Numbered from the stretch's first letter, positions 44,961 through 54,606 are shown. The stretch is 64,000 nt of DNA from UBA1275 sp002323515 (GCA_964007875.1 CAXGAH010000001.1:1-64000); one strand, 5' to 3'. Made by a program: numbers and translations. Notes: generated by a model from the sequence alone, not told the origin.

Positions 44961-45200
44961 TTAAACGAGTTTTTCCTGTATATACTTAACTGCATCACCA
45001 ACTGTTGCAATGGTTTCAGCATCTTCATCGGGTATACTAAGATCGAAATCTTTTTCGAATTCCATGATTAATTCTACAGTATCAAGAGAATCCGCACCTA
45101 AATCATTGGTGAAGTTTGCTTCAGCAACCACTTCTGATTCGTCTACACCTAATTTATCGATGATGATTTCTTTTACTTTTGATTCTACATCTTGTGACAT
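44961..45200 (-). CDS. acpP: Acyl carrier protein
   Basis: A 79-residue acidic protein with the phosphopantetheine site LGADSLDTVELIMEFE; Ser39 of DSLD is the attachment residue. A clear ribosome-binding site AAAGGA stands 6 bases before the ATG. The 91 bases between acpP and fabG are longer than other gaps of the cluster, so acpP may have its own promoter (inference), which would fit its high demand. Confidence 0.97.
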   Translation of the reverse strand: MSQDVESKVKEIIIDKLGVDESEVVAEANFTNDLGADSLDTVELIMEFEKDFDLSIPDEDAETIATVGDAVKYIQEKLV

Positions 45201-45291
45201 AATGAGTCCTTTATTTTAATGGTAGTTAGTAATATAATAATTTAAGAAACTTAATAATATCGTGCACACAAATAGCTTAGATAAAAGTTAC

Positions 45292-46050
45292 CTATATGGC
45301 CATACCTCCATCTACTCGAATAACTTCTCCAGTTATAAAGTTACTCAGGTCGGAAGCAAGGAACAAACAAACCGCAGCTACCTCCTCTACATAACCAGCT
45401 CGACCCAGTGGCGTTGCTTCTTTTATTCCTTCCAACACTTTTTCATCTAGCGCGTCCGTCATATCTGTAAGTATGTAGCCTGGTGCAACAACATTTGCTC
45501 GAATATTTCTTGAAGCTAGTTCCTTGGCATATGATTTAGTGAATCCAACCAAACCAGCTTTAGATGCTGCATAATTACTTTGGCCTGCATTCCCTGTTAA
45601 ACCCACAATAGAGCCCATGTTGATAATCGAACCCCCGCGATTTTTCATCATTGGCCTAGCTATTGCTTTAGAGTAGTTAAAAATACCTTTTAAATTTGTT
45701 TCAATAACTTTATCCCATTGGTCTTCTGTCATTCTGAGAATTAATCCGTCTCTTGTAATCCCAGCATTGTTAACAAGAATATCTATTTTGTCCCATTTTT
45801 GCACCACTTCATCAATAACTTCATTGGCTCTGTTAAAATTTGATGAGTTAGCATGTATAGTTAAAGCATCGGATCCAAGTTCTATTATTTCTTTTGCAAC
45901 CTGCTCAGCAGAACTATAAGAATTAGCGTAGGTAATCGCGACTTTGGCACCTTTAGACGCAAATGCTAAGGCAATAGCTTTTCCAATACCTCTACTTCCT
46001 CCTGTAACAAGAGCAACTTTTCCTGATAAATCTAAATTATAATCTTTCAT
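45292..46050 (-). CDS. fabG: 3-oxoacyl-ACP reductase
   Basis: FabG reduces 3-oxoacyl-ACP with NADPH. I start it at ATG 46050 (MKDYNLDLSGKVALV), one base after the fabD stop and with a GTGGA-type site upstream; a longer reading to 46086 would overlap fabD. The resulting 252-residue short-chain dehydrogenase has TGGSRGIGKAIA, NNAGITRDG, the Ser of MGSIVGLTG and YAASKAG with the catalytic Tyr and Lys, and ends with VIRVDGGMAI. Confidence 0.95.
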   Translation of the reverse strand: MKDYNLDLSGKVALVTGGSRGIGKAIALAFASKGAKVAITYANSYSSAEQVAKEIIELGSDALTIHANSSNFNRANEVIDEVVQKWDKIDILVNNAGITRDGLILRMTEDQWDKVIETNLKGIFNYSKAIARPMMKNRGGSIINMGSIVGLTGNAGQSNYAASKAGLVGFTKSYAKELASRNIRANVVAPGYILTDMTDALDEKVLEGIKEATPLGRAGYVEEVAAVCLFLASDLSNFITGEVIRVDGGMAI

Positions 46051-46051
46051 T

Positions 46052-46936
46052 TTATTGTATTCCACTAAATTGTAATGTGCGGTCAATTCTTTTGACTAAG
46101 CCTTGGAGTACCTTACCCGGACCTAACTCAATAACTTCTTTTACGCCATCACTGACCATTTGCTCTATGGTTTGGGTCCACAAAACTGGTTTTAATAACT
46201 GTTGTAGTACATTATTTTTTAATTCTTCAGCTGACAGTGATGAAGTAGCATTTACATTCGAATAAACGGGCACCTTCGCATTAGCAAATGAAACTTTATC
46301 AAGGCTAAGCTTAAATTCATCATACGCTGGCTGCATTAAAGCCGAATGGAATGCACCACTTACAGGTAAGAGTTTTGCTAACTTAGCTCCCTGCTCTTTG
46401 GTTTCACTTAATACTGACTCAACTGCATTTGAATGACCAGATATCACAATTTGCCCTTTTGAATTGTAATTCGCTGGTACGACTGTTTCATTTAATTTAT
46501 CTGAAATATTTTTACAAATCTGAGCCACTAAATCATCCTCAAGCCCAATAACGGCACCCATTGCTCCACTATTATGCTCACCGGCAGCTTGCATTAATTG
46601 CCCACGAAGTCGGACTAATTTTAATCCCTCTTCAAACGATAAAACCCCAGCAGCAGTAAGTGCAGAAAATTCACCTAGAGAATGTCCTGCTACACAATCC
46701 GGTGTCATATCGATAGTTTTAAATACAGCCATAGAATGTACATAAAGTGCTGGCTGTGTATATTCTGTTTGTTTTAAACTTTCTTCAGGGCCGTCAAACA
46801 TGATGTTGGACAATGAAAACCCAAGGATTTCATCTGCTTCATCAATAATCTTTTTGGCCTCAGGTTCGGAATGATACCGTTCGACAGCCATTCCCATGAA
46901 TTGAGAACCCTGACCGGGAAATACCATTGCTTTCAC
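46052..46936 (-). CDS. fabD: Malonyl-CoA:ACP transacylase
   Basis: FabD loads malonyl groups on ACP. The 294-residue protein has FPGQGSQFMGM near the N-terminus, the nucleophile Ser in GHSLGEFSAL near residue 92, and SGAFHSALM near residue 197 with the catalytic His. It probably starts at GTG 46936, overlapping the fabH stop by one base; ATG 46927 is the alternative. Confidence 0.96.
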   Translation of the reverse strand: MKAMVFPGQGSQFMGMAVERYHSEPEAKKIIDEADEILGFSLSNIMFDGPEESLKQTEYTQPALYVHSMAVFKTIDMTPDCVAGHSLGEFSALTAAGVLSFEEGLKLVRLRGQLMQAAGEHNSGAMGAVIGLEDDLVAQICKNISDKLNETVVPANYNSKGQIVISGHSNAVESVLSETKEQGAKLAKLLPVSGAFHSALMQPAYDEFKLSLDKVSFANAKVPVYSNVNATSSLSAEELKNNVLQQLLKPVLWTQTIEQMVSDGVKEVIELGPGKVLQGLVKRIDRTLQFSGIQ

Positions 46937-47928
46937 TATTTACCTCCCCATGTTAGGTATACAGCTCCCCAGGTAAACCCCCCACCGAACGCGGTTAAAA
47001 TAATCGATTCGCCATTTTTTAATTGATCTTTCCAATCATAAAGGCAAAGTGGAATAGTAGCACCTGTAGTATTTCCATATCGCTCAATGTTAATCATAAC
47101 CTTATCCATGCCTAAACCCATTCTGCGAGCAGTAGCATCGATTATACGCAAATTAGCTTGGTGAGGAACAAGCCAAGCAATATCATCAGCATGTAGGTTG
47201 TTACACTCCATAATTTCAGCTGATACATCCGCCATTCCAACGGTTGCTTTTTTAAACACTGCCTTGCCATCTTGCTTTATGTAATGCATATGTTGGGCTA
47301 TAGTTTCTAAGGTAGCAGGATATCGACTACCGCCCCCTTTTTGAACTAAATGACAATTAGTATCGCCTTCGCTGTAGTGAATGGAATCCATAATGCCCGT
47401 TCCATCGGTAGATGGTTGTAACAGAAGAGCTCCCGCACCATCACCAAAAAGAATACAGGTCGTACGATCCGTATAATCAATAATAGAAGACATTTTATCT
47501 GCCCCGATAACCAAAATATTTTCATAGCGCCCACTCTCAATAAATGTTGCACCTGTAGTTAGTGCATAGATAAAGCCTGAACAAGCAGCAGAGAGATCAA
47601 AAGCAAACGCATTAGTAGCCCCAATAGCTTCTTGAACCAGACATGCAGTGGATGGAAATATATAATCAGGAGTAACCGTAGCTACTATTATTACATCGAT
47701 CTGATCTGGACTAAGGCCAACAGTTTCTAAAGCCTCTTTTGCAGCTTTAGCTGCCATGTAAGAGGTCGCCTTTTCGGGATCTTTTAATATTCTTCTTTCC
47801 TTAATACCTGTTCTGGTCCGAATCCACTCATCATTGGTGTCTACAAGTTTCTCTAAATCAAAATTAGTCAAACGATCTTCTGGCAAATAATGTCCGACTG
47901 ATGTGATTGTTGCTCTAATTTGTTCCAT
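46936..47928 (-). CDS. fabH: 3-oxoacyl-ACP synthase III
   Basis: FabH starts fatty acid synthesis by condensing acetyl-CoA or a branched acyl-CoA with malonyl-ACP. The 330-residue protein has the Cys-His-Asn triad: LSAACSGFIYAL near residue 117, VPHQANLRI near 256 and YGNTTGATIP near 287. It lies 11 bases after plsX and overlaps fabD by one base. Confidence 0.96.
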   Translation of the reverse strand: MEQIRATITSVGHYLPEDRLTNFDLEKLVDTNDEWIRTRTGIKERRILKDPEKATSYMAAKAAKEALETVGLSPDQIDVIIVATVTPDYIFPSTACLVQEAIGATNAFAFDLSAACSGFIYALTTGATFIESGRYENILVIGADKMSSIIDYTDRTTCILFGDGAGALLLQPSTDGTGIMDSIHYSEGDTNCHLVQKGGGSRYPATLETIAQHMHYIKQDGKAVFKKATVGMADVSAEIMECNNLHADDIAWLVPHQANLRIIDATARRMGLGMDKVMINIERYGNTTGATIPLCLYDWKDQLKNGESIILTAFGGGFTWGAVYLTWGGK

Positions 47929-47939
47929 TAAGGATGTAA

Positions 47940-48923
47940 TTAATTTATTGAAACGATTATTTTATCATTGATAGAATGCTCAACGCAATCCATTGCAACC
48001 TTAATCATGTTTTTTATGGCTGTTGGACTACTTCCTCCATGTCCAACAACACTCGTCCCGTTAACACCTAAGAAGGGCAACCCACCTACTCGTTCATAGT
48101 CAAATGGGGCTAATGATTCAGACAGTATCTGCTGAACAAAACTCATCATTTCTGGAGTACATGTTGATTGTTGGAGCCTTTGACCTACTAGTGTTTTCAG
48201 TATACCAGGCAGAGATTCACCTAGTTTAAGAACTACATTACCTATATAACCATCTGTTATGAAAATATCTGCTTTTGGGATCAGTATATCTCTACCTTCC
48301 ACATTGCCGATGAATGATGGAATTTGCTTGAGCACCCCATTAATTTCTTTGAGTAACTCTGTTCCTTTACTATCTTCTTCACCAACATTTAGCAATCCGA
48401 CTCTGGGTTGTTCAATACCCATAATTTCTTTGGCATAGACCTGCCCCATTAGTGCGAATTGAAGGGCCATATCTGGTTTTATTTCTAGATTTGCCCCTGC
48501 ATCAATAATCAATCGAAAACCTTCAAGTGATGGATAATAAGTAGCAATGGTTGGGCGTGAAATACCTTCCAATTTACCTAAAATAAACATAGAAGCAGCT
48601 AAAAGTGCGCCTGTGTTACCTGCACTTACAAATCCATGACACTGACCTTGCTTGTGCATTGAAATGCCCTTAGCAATGGAAGAATTTGGCTTCTGTTTCA
48701 AGGCTACTGACGCAGAATCAGTCATTTCAACTATTTCCGGAGAATCTACAATCTGAATTCTATCCCGATCAAAAGAATGCTTACTAAGTTCATCCTGAAC
48801 CAATTTTTTAGGTCCTATTAACAAAATAGTAAGACGTTCAAATTCTTTGATAGCCGCTAAAGACCCTAAAATAGGGTTTTCAGGGTAATGATCTCCTCCA
48901 GCCGCGTCTACAGCTATAATCAT
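47940..48923 (-). CDS. plsX: Phosphate acyltransferase PlsX
   Basis: PlsX converts acyl-ACP to acyl-phosphate, the acyl donor of PlsY in phospholipid synthesis. The 327-residue protein starts with IIAVDAAGGDHYPE and has VSAGNTGALLAAS near residue 100, GLLNVGEEDSKG, DGYIGNVVLKLGE and the C-terminal VVGHGGSSPTAIKN. It follows rpmF by 10 bases, the usual rpmF-plsX-fabH order. Confidence 0.96.
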   Translation of the reverse strand: MIIAVDAAGGDHYPENPILGSLAAIKEFERLTILLIGPKKLVQDELSKHSFDRDRIQIVDSPEIVEMTDSASVALKQKPNSSIAKGISMHKQGQCHGFVSAGNTGALLAASMFILGKLEGISRPTIATYYPSLEGFRLIIDAGANLEIKPDMALQFALMGQVYAKEIMGIEQPRVGLLNVGEEDSKGTELLKEINGVLKQIPSFIGNVEGRDILIPKADIFITDGYIGNVVLKLGESLPGILKTLVGQRLQQSTCTPEMMSFVQQILSESLAPFDYERVGGLPFLGVNGTSVVGHGGSSPTAIKNMIKVAMDCVEHSINDKIIVSIN

Positions 48924-48933
48924 AATAGACGTA

Positions 48934-49113
48934 TTAGTTATTTATACTAATAACTTGTCTTCCTCGATAATAACCGCATTCTGGGCAGGCATTGTGATAC
49001 TTATGGAATGCTCCACAATTTGAACATTTAGCCAAAGTGACTTCGGAAATTGCGTGATGCGCTCTTCTTTTATCTCTTCTAGCTTTGGAAATTTTGCGTT
49101 TTGGATGTGCCAT
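48934..49113 (-). CDS. rpmF: 50S ribosomal protein L32
   Basis: A 59-residue protein, found by translating the gap between yceD and plsX. It begins MAHPKRKISKARRDKRRAHH, the normal L32 start, and has a complete zinc ribbon CSNCG (Cys30, Cys33) and CPECG (Cys43, Cys46), so it is the zinc-binding form. The start ATG at 49113 is 9 bases past the yceD stop; the TAA stop is 48936-48934. Confidence 0.96.
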   Translation of the reverse strand: MAHPKRKISKARRDKRRAHHAISEVTLAKCSNCGAFHKYHNACPECGYYRGRQVISINN

Positions 49114-49122
49114 TCTAGTAGA

Positions 49123-49632
49123 TTATTGTATTAATTTTTTAAGTTTTTTTAAGGCTTCCCACCTTGGATCAACTGTCTCTGAATTATCAATAAACGAACC
49201 AAATTGTTCGTTTAATAATTCTGTTGGATTTCCGTTATCGTCCAAGTATCGCGGGTGAATTCGTTTTGGTGGTAATGATAATAACAACATGTCTCGAACG
49301 TCTTGTTCAAATTCAAGGGTTTGTTGATGCTGCTCTAATCTCTTAAACGACGAGTGCAAATCATATTCTTCTTCTTTGAGTCCTTCTTTATATATGATAT
49401 CCAGCTCACGCTGCACACTATATTGAAATTTGTCTAGAGAGCGATCACATTGTAATTCCAAGATTGAAGTCACCATTGATTTGATATGAATCATGTGATC
49501 ACTCCTATCTATATCTAAATGTAGAGTACCTTCCAATACAGTAGTATCCTCAGATTCTAAAAAATCGTGGGGAATCGAAAGAGTTTTTTGACTCTTTAAT
49601 GACGGTATTTCAAAGGTATAAAGCTTCAACAT
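49123..49632 (-). CDS. yceD: YceD / DUF177 family protein
   Basis: A protein of the YceD (DUF177) family, almost always beside rpmF; it is linked to large-subunit rRNA processing. I chose ATG 49632 (MLKLYTFEIPSL), 169 residues; a TTG at 49647 would add five residues. The family pattern is visible in LQCDRSLDKFQYSVQRELD near residue 75 and in the acidic, Pro-rich C-terminal part (LSLPPKRIHP, DPRWEALKKLKKL). First gene of the rpmF-fab cluster. Confidence 0.88.
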   Translation of the reverse strand: MLKLYTFEIPSLKSQKTLSIPHDFLESEDTTVLEGTLHLDIDRSDHMIHIKSMVTSILELQCDRSLDKFQYSVQRELDIIYKEGLKEEEYDLHSSFKRLEQHQQTLEFEQDVRDMLLLSLPPKRIHPRYLDDNGNPTELLNEQFGSFIDNSETVDPRWEALKKLKKLIQ

Positions 49633-49683
49633 AACTAAACAGATCAATCCTTATAAGATAAGGATATTAGAAGTGGAGTACAA

Positions 49684-50319
49684 TCAATTAAACAAGCCGT
49701 ACAATCTTTGTTCTACTAGGCCAATTATACTGCCCAAATCTTCTTTATCGTTAACAAAATCTAAATCATCGGTATCAATGATTAATTTTTTGTGTGGGTA
49801 TCTTCCAATCCAATCTTCATATAGATTATTAAGCCTTTCTAAATAGTCTATTCGAATTGAATTTTCGTACTCCCTACCTCTTTGTTGAATTTGCCTAACA
49901 AGAGTAGGAACCTGAGCTCTCAAATAAATCAACAAATCAGGTGGGCGTAAATAATAACTCATCTCATGAAATAGAGCTTCATAGTTATTGAAATCTCGAT
50001 CACTCATTAAGCTCATCTGGTGCAGATTTTTAGCAAAAATCTCTACATCTTCGTAAATGGTTCTATCCTGAATGAGACTAATTTCTTTTTGTAACATATC
50101 TTTTTGATGCCGAAACCGACTCGATAGAAAGTAGATTTGAAGGTTAAAACTCCACCGAAGCATATCTTCATAAAAATCTGCCAAGTAAGGATTATCATCC
50201 ACAGATTCATAGAAGGCTTGCCATCCGTAATGTTGAGCTAATAAACCTGTTAAAGAAGATTTCCCTGCGCCAATATTTCCAGCAATGGCGATGTATTGAT
50301 GTTTCTTTTGTTCTGACAC
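49684..50319 (-). CDS. Deoxynucleoside kinase
   Basis: A 211-residue kinase of the deoxyadenosine/deoxyguanosine kinase family, for nucleoside salvage. It has a P-loop IAGNIGAGKSS near residue 14, YESVDDNPYLADFYED near 38, FRHQKDML, the DRTIYEDVEIFAKNL motif near 85 with the conserved Glu-Asp, and IRLDY-type IRIDYLERLNNLYEDW. It lies 11 bases after pgi and before yceD by 51 bases, on the same strand. Confidence 0.9.
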   Translation of the reverse strand: MSEQKKHQYIAIAGNIGAGKSSLTGLLAQHYGWQAFYESVDDNPYLADFYEDMLRWSFNLQIYFLSSRFRHQKDMLQKEISLIQDRTIYEDVEIFAKNLHQMSLMSDRDFNNYEALFHEMSYYLRPPDLLIYLRAQVPTLVRQIQQRGREYENSIRIDYLERLNNLYEDWIGRYPHKKLIIDTDDLDFVNDKEDLGSIIGLVEQRLYGLFN

Positions 50320-50330
50320 TATTTACAGTA

Positions 50331-51614
50331 TTATTTACCCAACAGTCGATACATAGCTTTCTTGTAGTCTTCGACCCCTGGTTGGTTAAATGGATTGACA
50401 CCTAAACTATAGACAAAAACACCAGTTAATATCTCATAAAAATAAATAAGTGCTCCTATAGATTTAGCACTTAATTCTGGTAAATGAATGGTCACTATGG
50501 GTACTTGCCCTTCAGAGTGAGCTTCAATGGTACCCATCCTAGCCTTTGAATTAATAGAATGAAAGGAATCCCCCTCCAAATATTCTAAGCCATCTCCGAA
50601 GGCAAAATCCGTAGGTATAGTTAATTTAGCTTCTACCCCATCAACCACTAAAAATGTTTCAAGTAAAGAGCGCGTACCGTCTTGAATAAATTGTCCCAAG
50701 CTGTGTAAATCTGTTGAAAAACCTGCTACCGTTGGGAAAATGCCCTTTCCATCCTTCCCTTCACTCTCACCTAATAACTGTTGTATCCATCTCCCAAAGG
50801 ACAGTAATTCGGGCTCAAATGAAGCGAAAATATCGATGGTTATACCCTTGGTATGTAGTGCATTTCTAAGTGCGGCATATTCCACAATTACATCTGCATC
50901 GTCTTCCAAGGCTTGATAGCTACTGACAGCACCTTCAAATAAAGCCTCAATTGATATACCAGCAACAGCTATTGGTAGTAAACCAACCGGAGTCAATACT
51001 GAAAATCTACCACCAACGTCCGAAGGAATAATGAATTTTTGGTAACCTTCTTGATCGATGACTTCATTCAGTACTCCGCCCGTTTCACTCGTAGTACAAA
51101 TAATTCGATTGGACGCATCCTCAAATTCTTCGTGAATGAACTTTCTTAATACCCGAAACGATAATGCTGTTTCAAGCGTAGATCCAGATTTAGAAATTAC
51201 ATTTAGAACAATACTTTTCTTCGAGCCATCCGCTTTAGGTGTTTTTAGGTAGGCTACTAGATCATTTAAATAAGCACCACTCATATGGTGACCTGCAAAC
51301 AGAATTTCTGGACCTTTGCCCGTAAAAGCAGGAGTCAAAGCATCGATTACAGCTTTAGCCCCTAAATATGACCCACCTATACCACAAACGATAAAGACAT
51401 CAGCCGAATCGTGTATTTCCTTGCCTATTAGGGTCAATTGTGTTATTAATTCTAAGTTTGGTTTTGCTAATAAATCCCTCCAACCCAACCATTTGGACCC
51501 AGGTCCAGTTTTTTTACGCACTTCTTCCAGTCCTCTTGTCGCAAGAGTATGCGCATGAATGTACTCTTGATCCGTTAAAAATTTCCTTGCTCGACTTATA
51601 TCTGCTTTAATCAT
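50331..51614 (-). CDS. pgi: Glucose-6-phosphate isomerase
   Basis: Pgi interconverts glucose-6-phosphate and fructose-6-phosphate. The 427-residue protein is of the shorter Firmicutes-like type. Motifs: GIGGSYLGAKAVIDAL near residue 77, ISKSGSTLETALSFR near residue 140, LLGESEGKDGKGIFP near residue 285 with the catalytic Glu, and the C-terminal GVNPFNQPGVEDYKK. It starts 2 bases after pfkA; the two form a glycolytic pair. Confidence 0.95.
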   Translation of the reverse strand: MIKADISRARKFLTDQEYIHAHTLATRGLEEVRKKTGPGSKWLGWRDLLAKPNLELITQLTLIGKEIHDSADVFIVCGIGGSYLGAKAVIDALTPAFTGKGPEILFAGHHMSGAYLNDLVAYLKTPKADGSKKSIVLNVISKSGSTLETALSFRVLRKFIHEEFEDASNRIICTTSETGGVLNEVIDQEGYQKFIIPSDVGGRFSVLTPVGLLPIAVAGISIEALFEGAVSSYQALEDDADVIVEYAALRNALHTKGITIDIFASFEPELLSFGRWIQQLLGESEGKDGKGIFPTVAGFSTDLHSLGQFIQDGTRSLLETFLVVDGVEAKLTIPTDFAFGDGLEYLEGDSFHSINSKARMGTIEAHSEGQVPIVTIHLPELSAKSIGALIYFYEILTGVFVYSLGVNPFNQPGVEDYKKAMYRLLGK

Positions 51615-51616
51615 GA

Positions 51617-52600
51617 TTACCTTAACATTATTGCTAATTCAATTAACCCGTAGTCGAGGCCTTTCTTTTTGGCGACAGCAACCCTGAGCGGAGTAATCTT
51701 TAATGCATTATTTACTACACCAACCATCACCTCATTATGCCCTTCCATCAATACTTTTATTGAAGAAGCGCCCAATCTACTGGCTAGTACTCTGTCACGT
51801 GCAGATGGAAATCCGCCTCGTTGTATATGCCCTAAAATACACACACGTAGATCATACTTCGCAAAATCATCTTTAATTTTCTCAGCTAACTTTAATGCGC
51901 CTCCCGTTTCATCACCCTCAGCAACAACAACTAGAGAAGATCGCTTTTGTTCCTTCAGCATATCTTTGAGCTGAGACTTTATGTCACTGATAGATGTAAG
52001 CTCCTCTGGTAGCAAAGAAAGCTCTGCTCCAACTGCGATTCCTGTTTCAAGTGCGATAAACCCCGCATCTCTACCCATCACTTCTACCAAAAACATCCGT
52101 TCATGGGCATCGGCTGTATCCCGAATCTTATCAATGGCTTCAATAGCTGTGTTTAAAGCGGTATCATAACCTATGGTTTCGTCGGTTCCGATAATATCAT
52201 TATCAATGGTCGCAGGTATACCAATTACCCGGACATTATGCTCTTTACTAAGTAAGTTAGCTCCAGTAAAGGTACCATCACCACCTATGACAATTAGTGC
52301 GTCGATGCCTTTATTTTTCAAATTCACTGCGGCTTGAGTACGCCCTTCTTCGGTTCTAAATTCTTGCGAACGTGCCGATTTGAGAATGGTTCCCCCGCGT
52401 TGAATAATATTAGATACTTTCTCAGAATCTAATTCTATAAATTTGTCTTCAATTAACCCTTGGTACCCTCTGTAAATACCCCAAACTTTAAGTTTATATC
52501 TGTTTGCGCCTCGCACAACCGCACGTAATGCGGCATTCATTCCAGGGGAATCCCCCCCACTAGTCATAACTGCTATTGTTGATATCTCCGTATCCATCAT
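51617..52600 (-). CDS. pfkA: 6-phosphofructokinase
   Basis: PfkA phosphorylates fructose-6-phosphate. The 327-residue protein has TSGGDSPGMNAALRA near residue 13, IGGDGTFTGA near residue 105, PATIDNDIIGTDETIGYDTAL with the catalytic Asp near 130, and the GHIQRGG motif near residue 250. The GGDG form, with no Lys before TIDND, favours an ATP-dependent over a pyrophosphate-dependent enzyme. It leads the pfkA-pgi-kinase run. An 8-bp inverted repeat lies in its upstream region. Confidence 0.94.
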   Translation of the reverse strand: MMDTEISTIAVMTSGGDSPGMNAALRAVVRGANRYKLKVWGIYRGYQGLIEDKFIELDSEKVSNIIQRGGTILKSARSQEFRTEEGRTQAAVNLKNKGIDALIVIGGDGTFTGANLLSKEHNVRVIGIPATIDNDIIGTDETIGYDTALNTAIEAIDKIRDTADAHERMFLVEVMGRDAGFIALETGIAVGAELSLLPEELTSISDIKSQLKDMLKEQKRSSLVVVAEGDETGGALKLAEKIKDDFAKYDLRVCILGHIQRGGFPSARDRVLASRLGASSIKVLMEGHNEVMVGVVNNALKITPLRVAVAKKKGLDYGLIELAIMLR

Positions 52601-52647
52601 AATGGTTTCAACTTCTGTTGAGTGATTTATTGAGTGAAAAATCTTAG

Positions 52648-52688
52648 TACCTCAATAATTTATAGACATTATGCCTACATTTGAGGTA
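52648..52688. repeat. 8-bp inverted repeat in the pfkA / polyprenyl synthase promoter region
   Basis: TACCTCAA (52648-52655) and TTGAGGTA (52681-52688) are perfect inverted copies separated by 25 bases, in the 159-base divergent region. The placement could fit two half-sites of a regulator or a leader stem. No regulator is known from the window. Confidence 0.4.
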
Positions 52689-52759
52689 TCCAAGTTTACA
52701 AAAAATTGTTCACTTTTGGGCTATTCATCTAAAACTTAAAACTAAGATTATTTTATACC

Positions 52760-53734
52760 TTGGATATCAAGTTATCTGATATTACCAGCAGCATCGAAAA
52801 CGATTTAATCAATTTCAGAGTGTTCTTTAAAGGGACCATCAAATCAGATGTGCCACTCTTGGATATTTTAACGCGATACTTAATCAAACAGAAAGGTAAG
52901 GAAGTTCGTCCTATTCTCGTTTTTTTAAGTGCACAATTATTTGGGAGCATAAACCAACGAAGTATGGTAGCTGCAACTATGATCGAGCTACTACATACAG
53001 CCACCTTACTCCATGACGATGTGGTAGATGAAGCACATTCTAGACGAGGCTTTGTAAGCATCCATAACATTTGGAATAACAAAGCCGCTATACTATTGGG
53101 AGACTTTTTACTATCAAAAGGATTGTTAATCGCACTCGAAAACAACGAACATACCTTATTAGAAGTGCAATCTCGAGCGGTCCAAAAAACGCTCCAAGGC
53201 GAATTAAGACAATTAAAGACTGCCGGTTTATTTAACATGACCGAAGAACGTTATTATCAAATTATTGAGGAAAAAACAGCCAGTCTAATCGCTACTTGTT
53301 GCGAATGTGGTGCTGTTTCGACCACCGGTGACCAAGAAATACATACCAAAATGTATGCTATTGGTAAACAAATTGGGATGGCATTTCAAATAAAGGATGA
53401 CTTACTAGACTATTCAGAAAACGAAATTGGTAAACCAAAACGTAATGACATTGTCGAGCGAAAAGTCACCCTACCATTTATTAAGGCGTTGCAATATGCT
53501 AACAAATCAGATGCTCGGCTTTATAAAAAGCTGATGAAAAAAAGAAAAAAAAGCAATTCAGAGGTTCAGCAGATTGTTGATTTTGTGTATATAAACAACG
53601 GCATTTCTCATGCCGAAGAAATCATGCTGGAATATGCAACAAAAGCCAAAAACGAATTGCATGAGATAGCTTCTCCTACCTCCGCTGGTCCACTACTACA
53701 ACTTATTGATTTCATCACCCACCGTTCTAAGTAA
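52760..53734 (+). CDS. Trans-polyprenyl diphosphate synthase
   Basis: An enzyme that extends allylic diphosphates with isopentenyl diphosphate, probably making the quinone side chain (IspB type). The 324-residue protein has both aspartate-rich motifs: DDVVD (86-90) and DDLLD (213-217). A TTG is the best start (MDIKLSDITSS): an in-frame stop lies 30 bases upstream and no ATG is available before the first motif. Gene 1 of a run with the LpxH-like and PBP1a genes. Confidence 0.92.
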   Translation: MDIKLSDITSSIENDLINFRVFFKGTIKSDVPLLDILTRYLIKQKGKEVRPILVFLSAQLFGSINQRSMVAATMIELLHTATLLHDDVVDEAHSRRGFVSIHNIWNNKAAILLGDFLLSKGLLIALENNEHTLLEVQSRAVQKTLQGELRQLKTAGLFNMTEERYYQIIEEKTASLIATCCECGAVSTTGDQEIHTKMYAIGKQIGMAFQIKDDLLDYSENEIGKPKRNDIVERKVTLPFIKALQYANKSDARLYKKLMKKRKKSNSEVQQIVDFVYINNGISHAEEIMLEYATKAKNELHEIASPTSAGPLLQLIDFITHRSK

Positions 53735-53745
53735 CCACTTAGTCT

Positions 53746-54606
53746 ATGAGTGAATCTATCTATATAAAACCAACCCACTTATTTATGGCAGATGTACACC
53801 TTGGTGGTTCTATCGTGATGGGTGAAAACTACGAACAAAGTCTGTGCTCTTTAATCAGCTACGCAGCCCAGAAAAAAATTCAACTCTACCTACTGGGTGA
53901 TGTGTTTGACTATTGGATGGAATTCCCTGCCCAAAAGACAGGGAAAACATCTTCCAAAAGCAATCAATCTACCCATGAGACTATCCTTCCTTCGCTAGGT
54001 TCAAGCGTTTTGGATACTCTCCAAAAGTACAACCAAGTGTGTGGTCCCGCCTACTATATTTTGGGAAACCATGATTATTGGGATGCCGGATATTTTGCAT
54101 CGATCGGCTGTAAAGTATTCAATGATGGGTGTAAAATCGATTTAGATCGTCAAACAGTGTGTTTATTACATGGAGATGGGCTACCTACAAATAAAACTCA
54201 TATTCTCGGAGACGTTGTAAGTCCACTTAAACGTCCAATTTTACACACGATACTTAGGTCAGCCTCGTTTATCACATTGTTCCAGTACTTCTTTGCACCC
54301 AATCAGGCATGGTCTATGATGAAAGCCTTTTCCAATTTTAGCAAAAAAAAAGAAAAACCAGCCCTAGCCACCATTGATTCCGCATTAAAAAATCTAATTA
54401 ATTTTTCCGATATTGATACGATAATTGCTGGTCATGATCATCTAGCACGGACCGTACATACTAAAGGTGGGCAGTATATAAATACTGGACCATATTACGA
54501 AAAAAACCTTGTTTTAGCCTACTCTAAGCAAGGTTGGGTCCATGCCGAATGGGATGAACAACAGAGTAAATTGGTAGTTAAGGAAAAACCCTCATACTCA
54601 TTATGA
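53746..54606 (+). CDS. LpxH-like metallophosphoesterase
   Basis: A 286-residue calcineurin-fold phosphoesterase, most likely UDP-2,3-diacylglucosamine diphosphatase of lipid A synthesis. The five metal motifs are in order: ADVHLGG near residue 15, LLGDVFDYW near 45, LGNHDYWD near 107, LLHGDG near 142 and IIAGHDHLAR near 228. Size and motifs fit the LpxH family found in Bacteroidota-type bacteria; a different nucleotide phosphoesterase role cannot be excluded. It overlaps the PBP gene by 4 bases (ATGA). Confidence 0.75.
   Translation: MSESIYIKPTHLFMADVHLGGSIVMGENYEQSLCSLISYAAQKKIQLYLLGDVFDYWMEFPAQKTGKTSSKSNQSTHETILPSLGSSVLDTLQKYNQVCGPAYYILGNHDYWDAGYFASIGCKVFNDGCKIDLDRQTVCLLHGDGLPTNKTHILGDVVSPLKRPILHTILRSASFITLFQYFFAPNQAWSMMKAFSNFSKKKEKPALATIDSALKNLINFSDIDTIIAGHDHLARTVHTKGGQYINTGPYYEKNLVLAYSKQGWVHAEWDEQQSKLVVKEKPSYSL

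Noticed and set aside
52753..53238. 161-codon minus-strand frame opposite the polyprenyl synthase gene
   Set aside because: It covers both conserved regions of the real gene in antisense; no ribosome-binding site or recognised motif.
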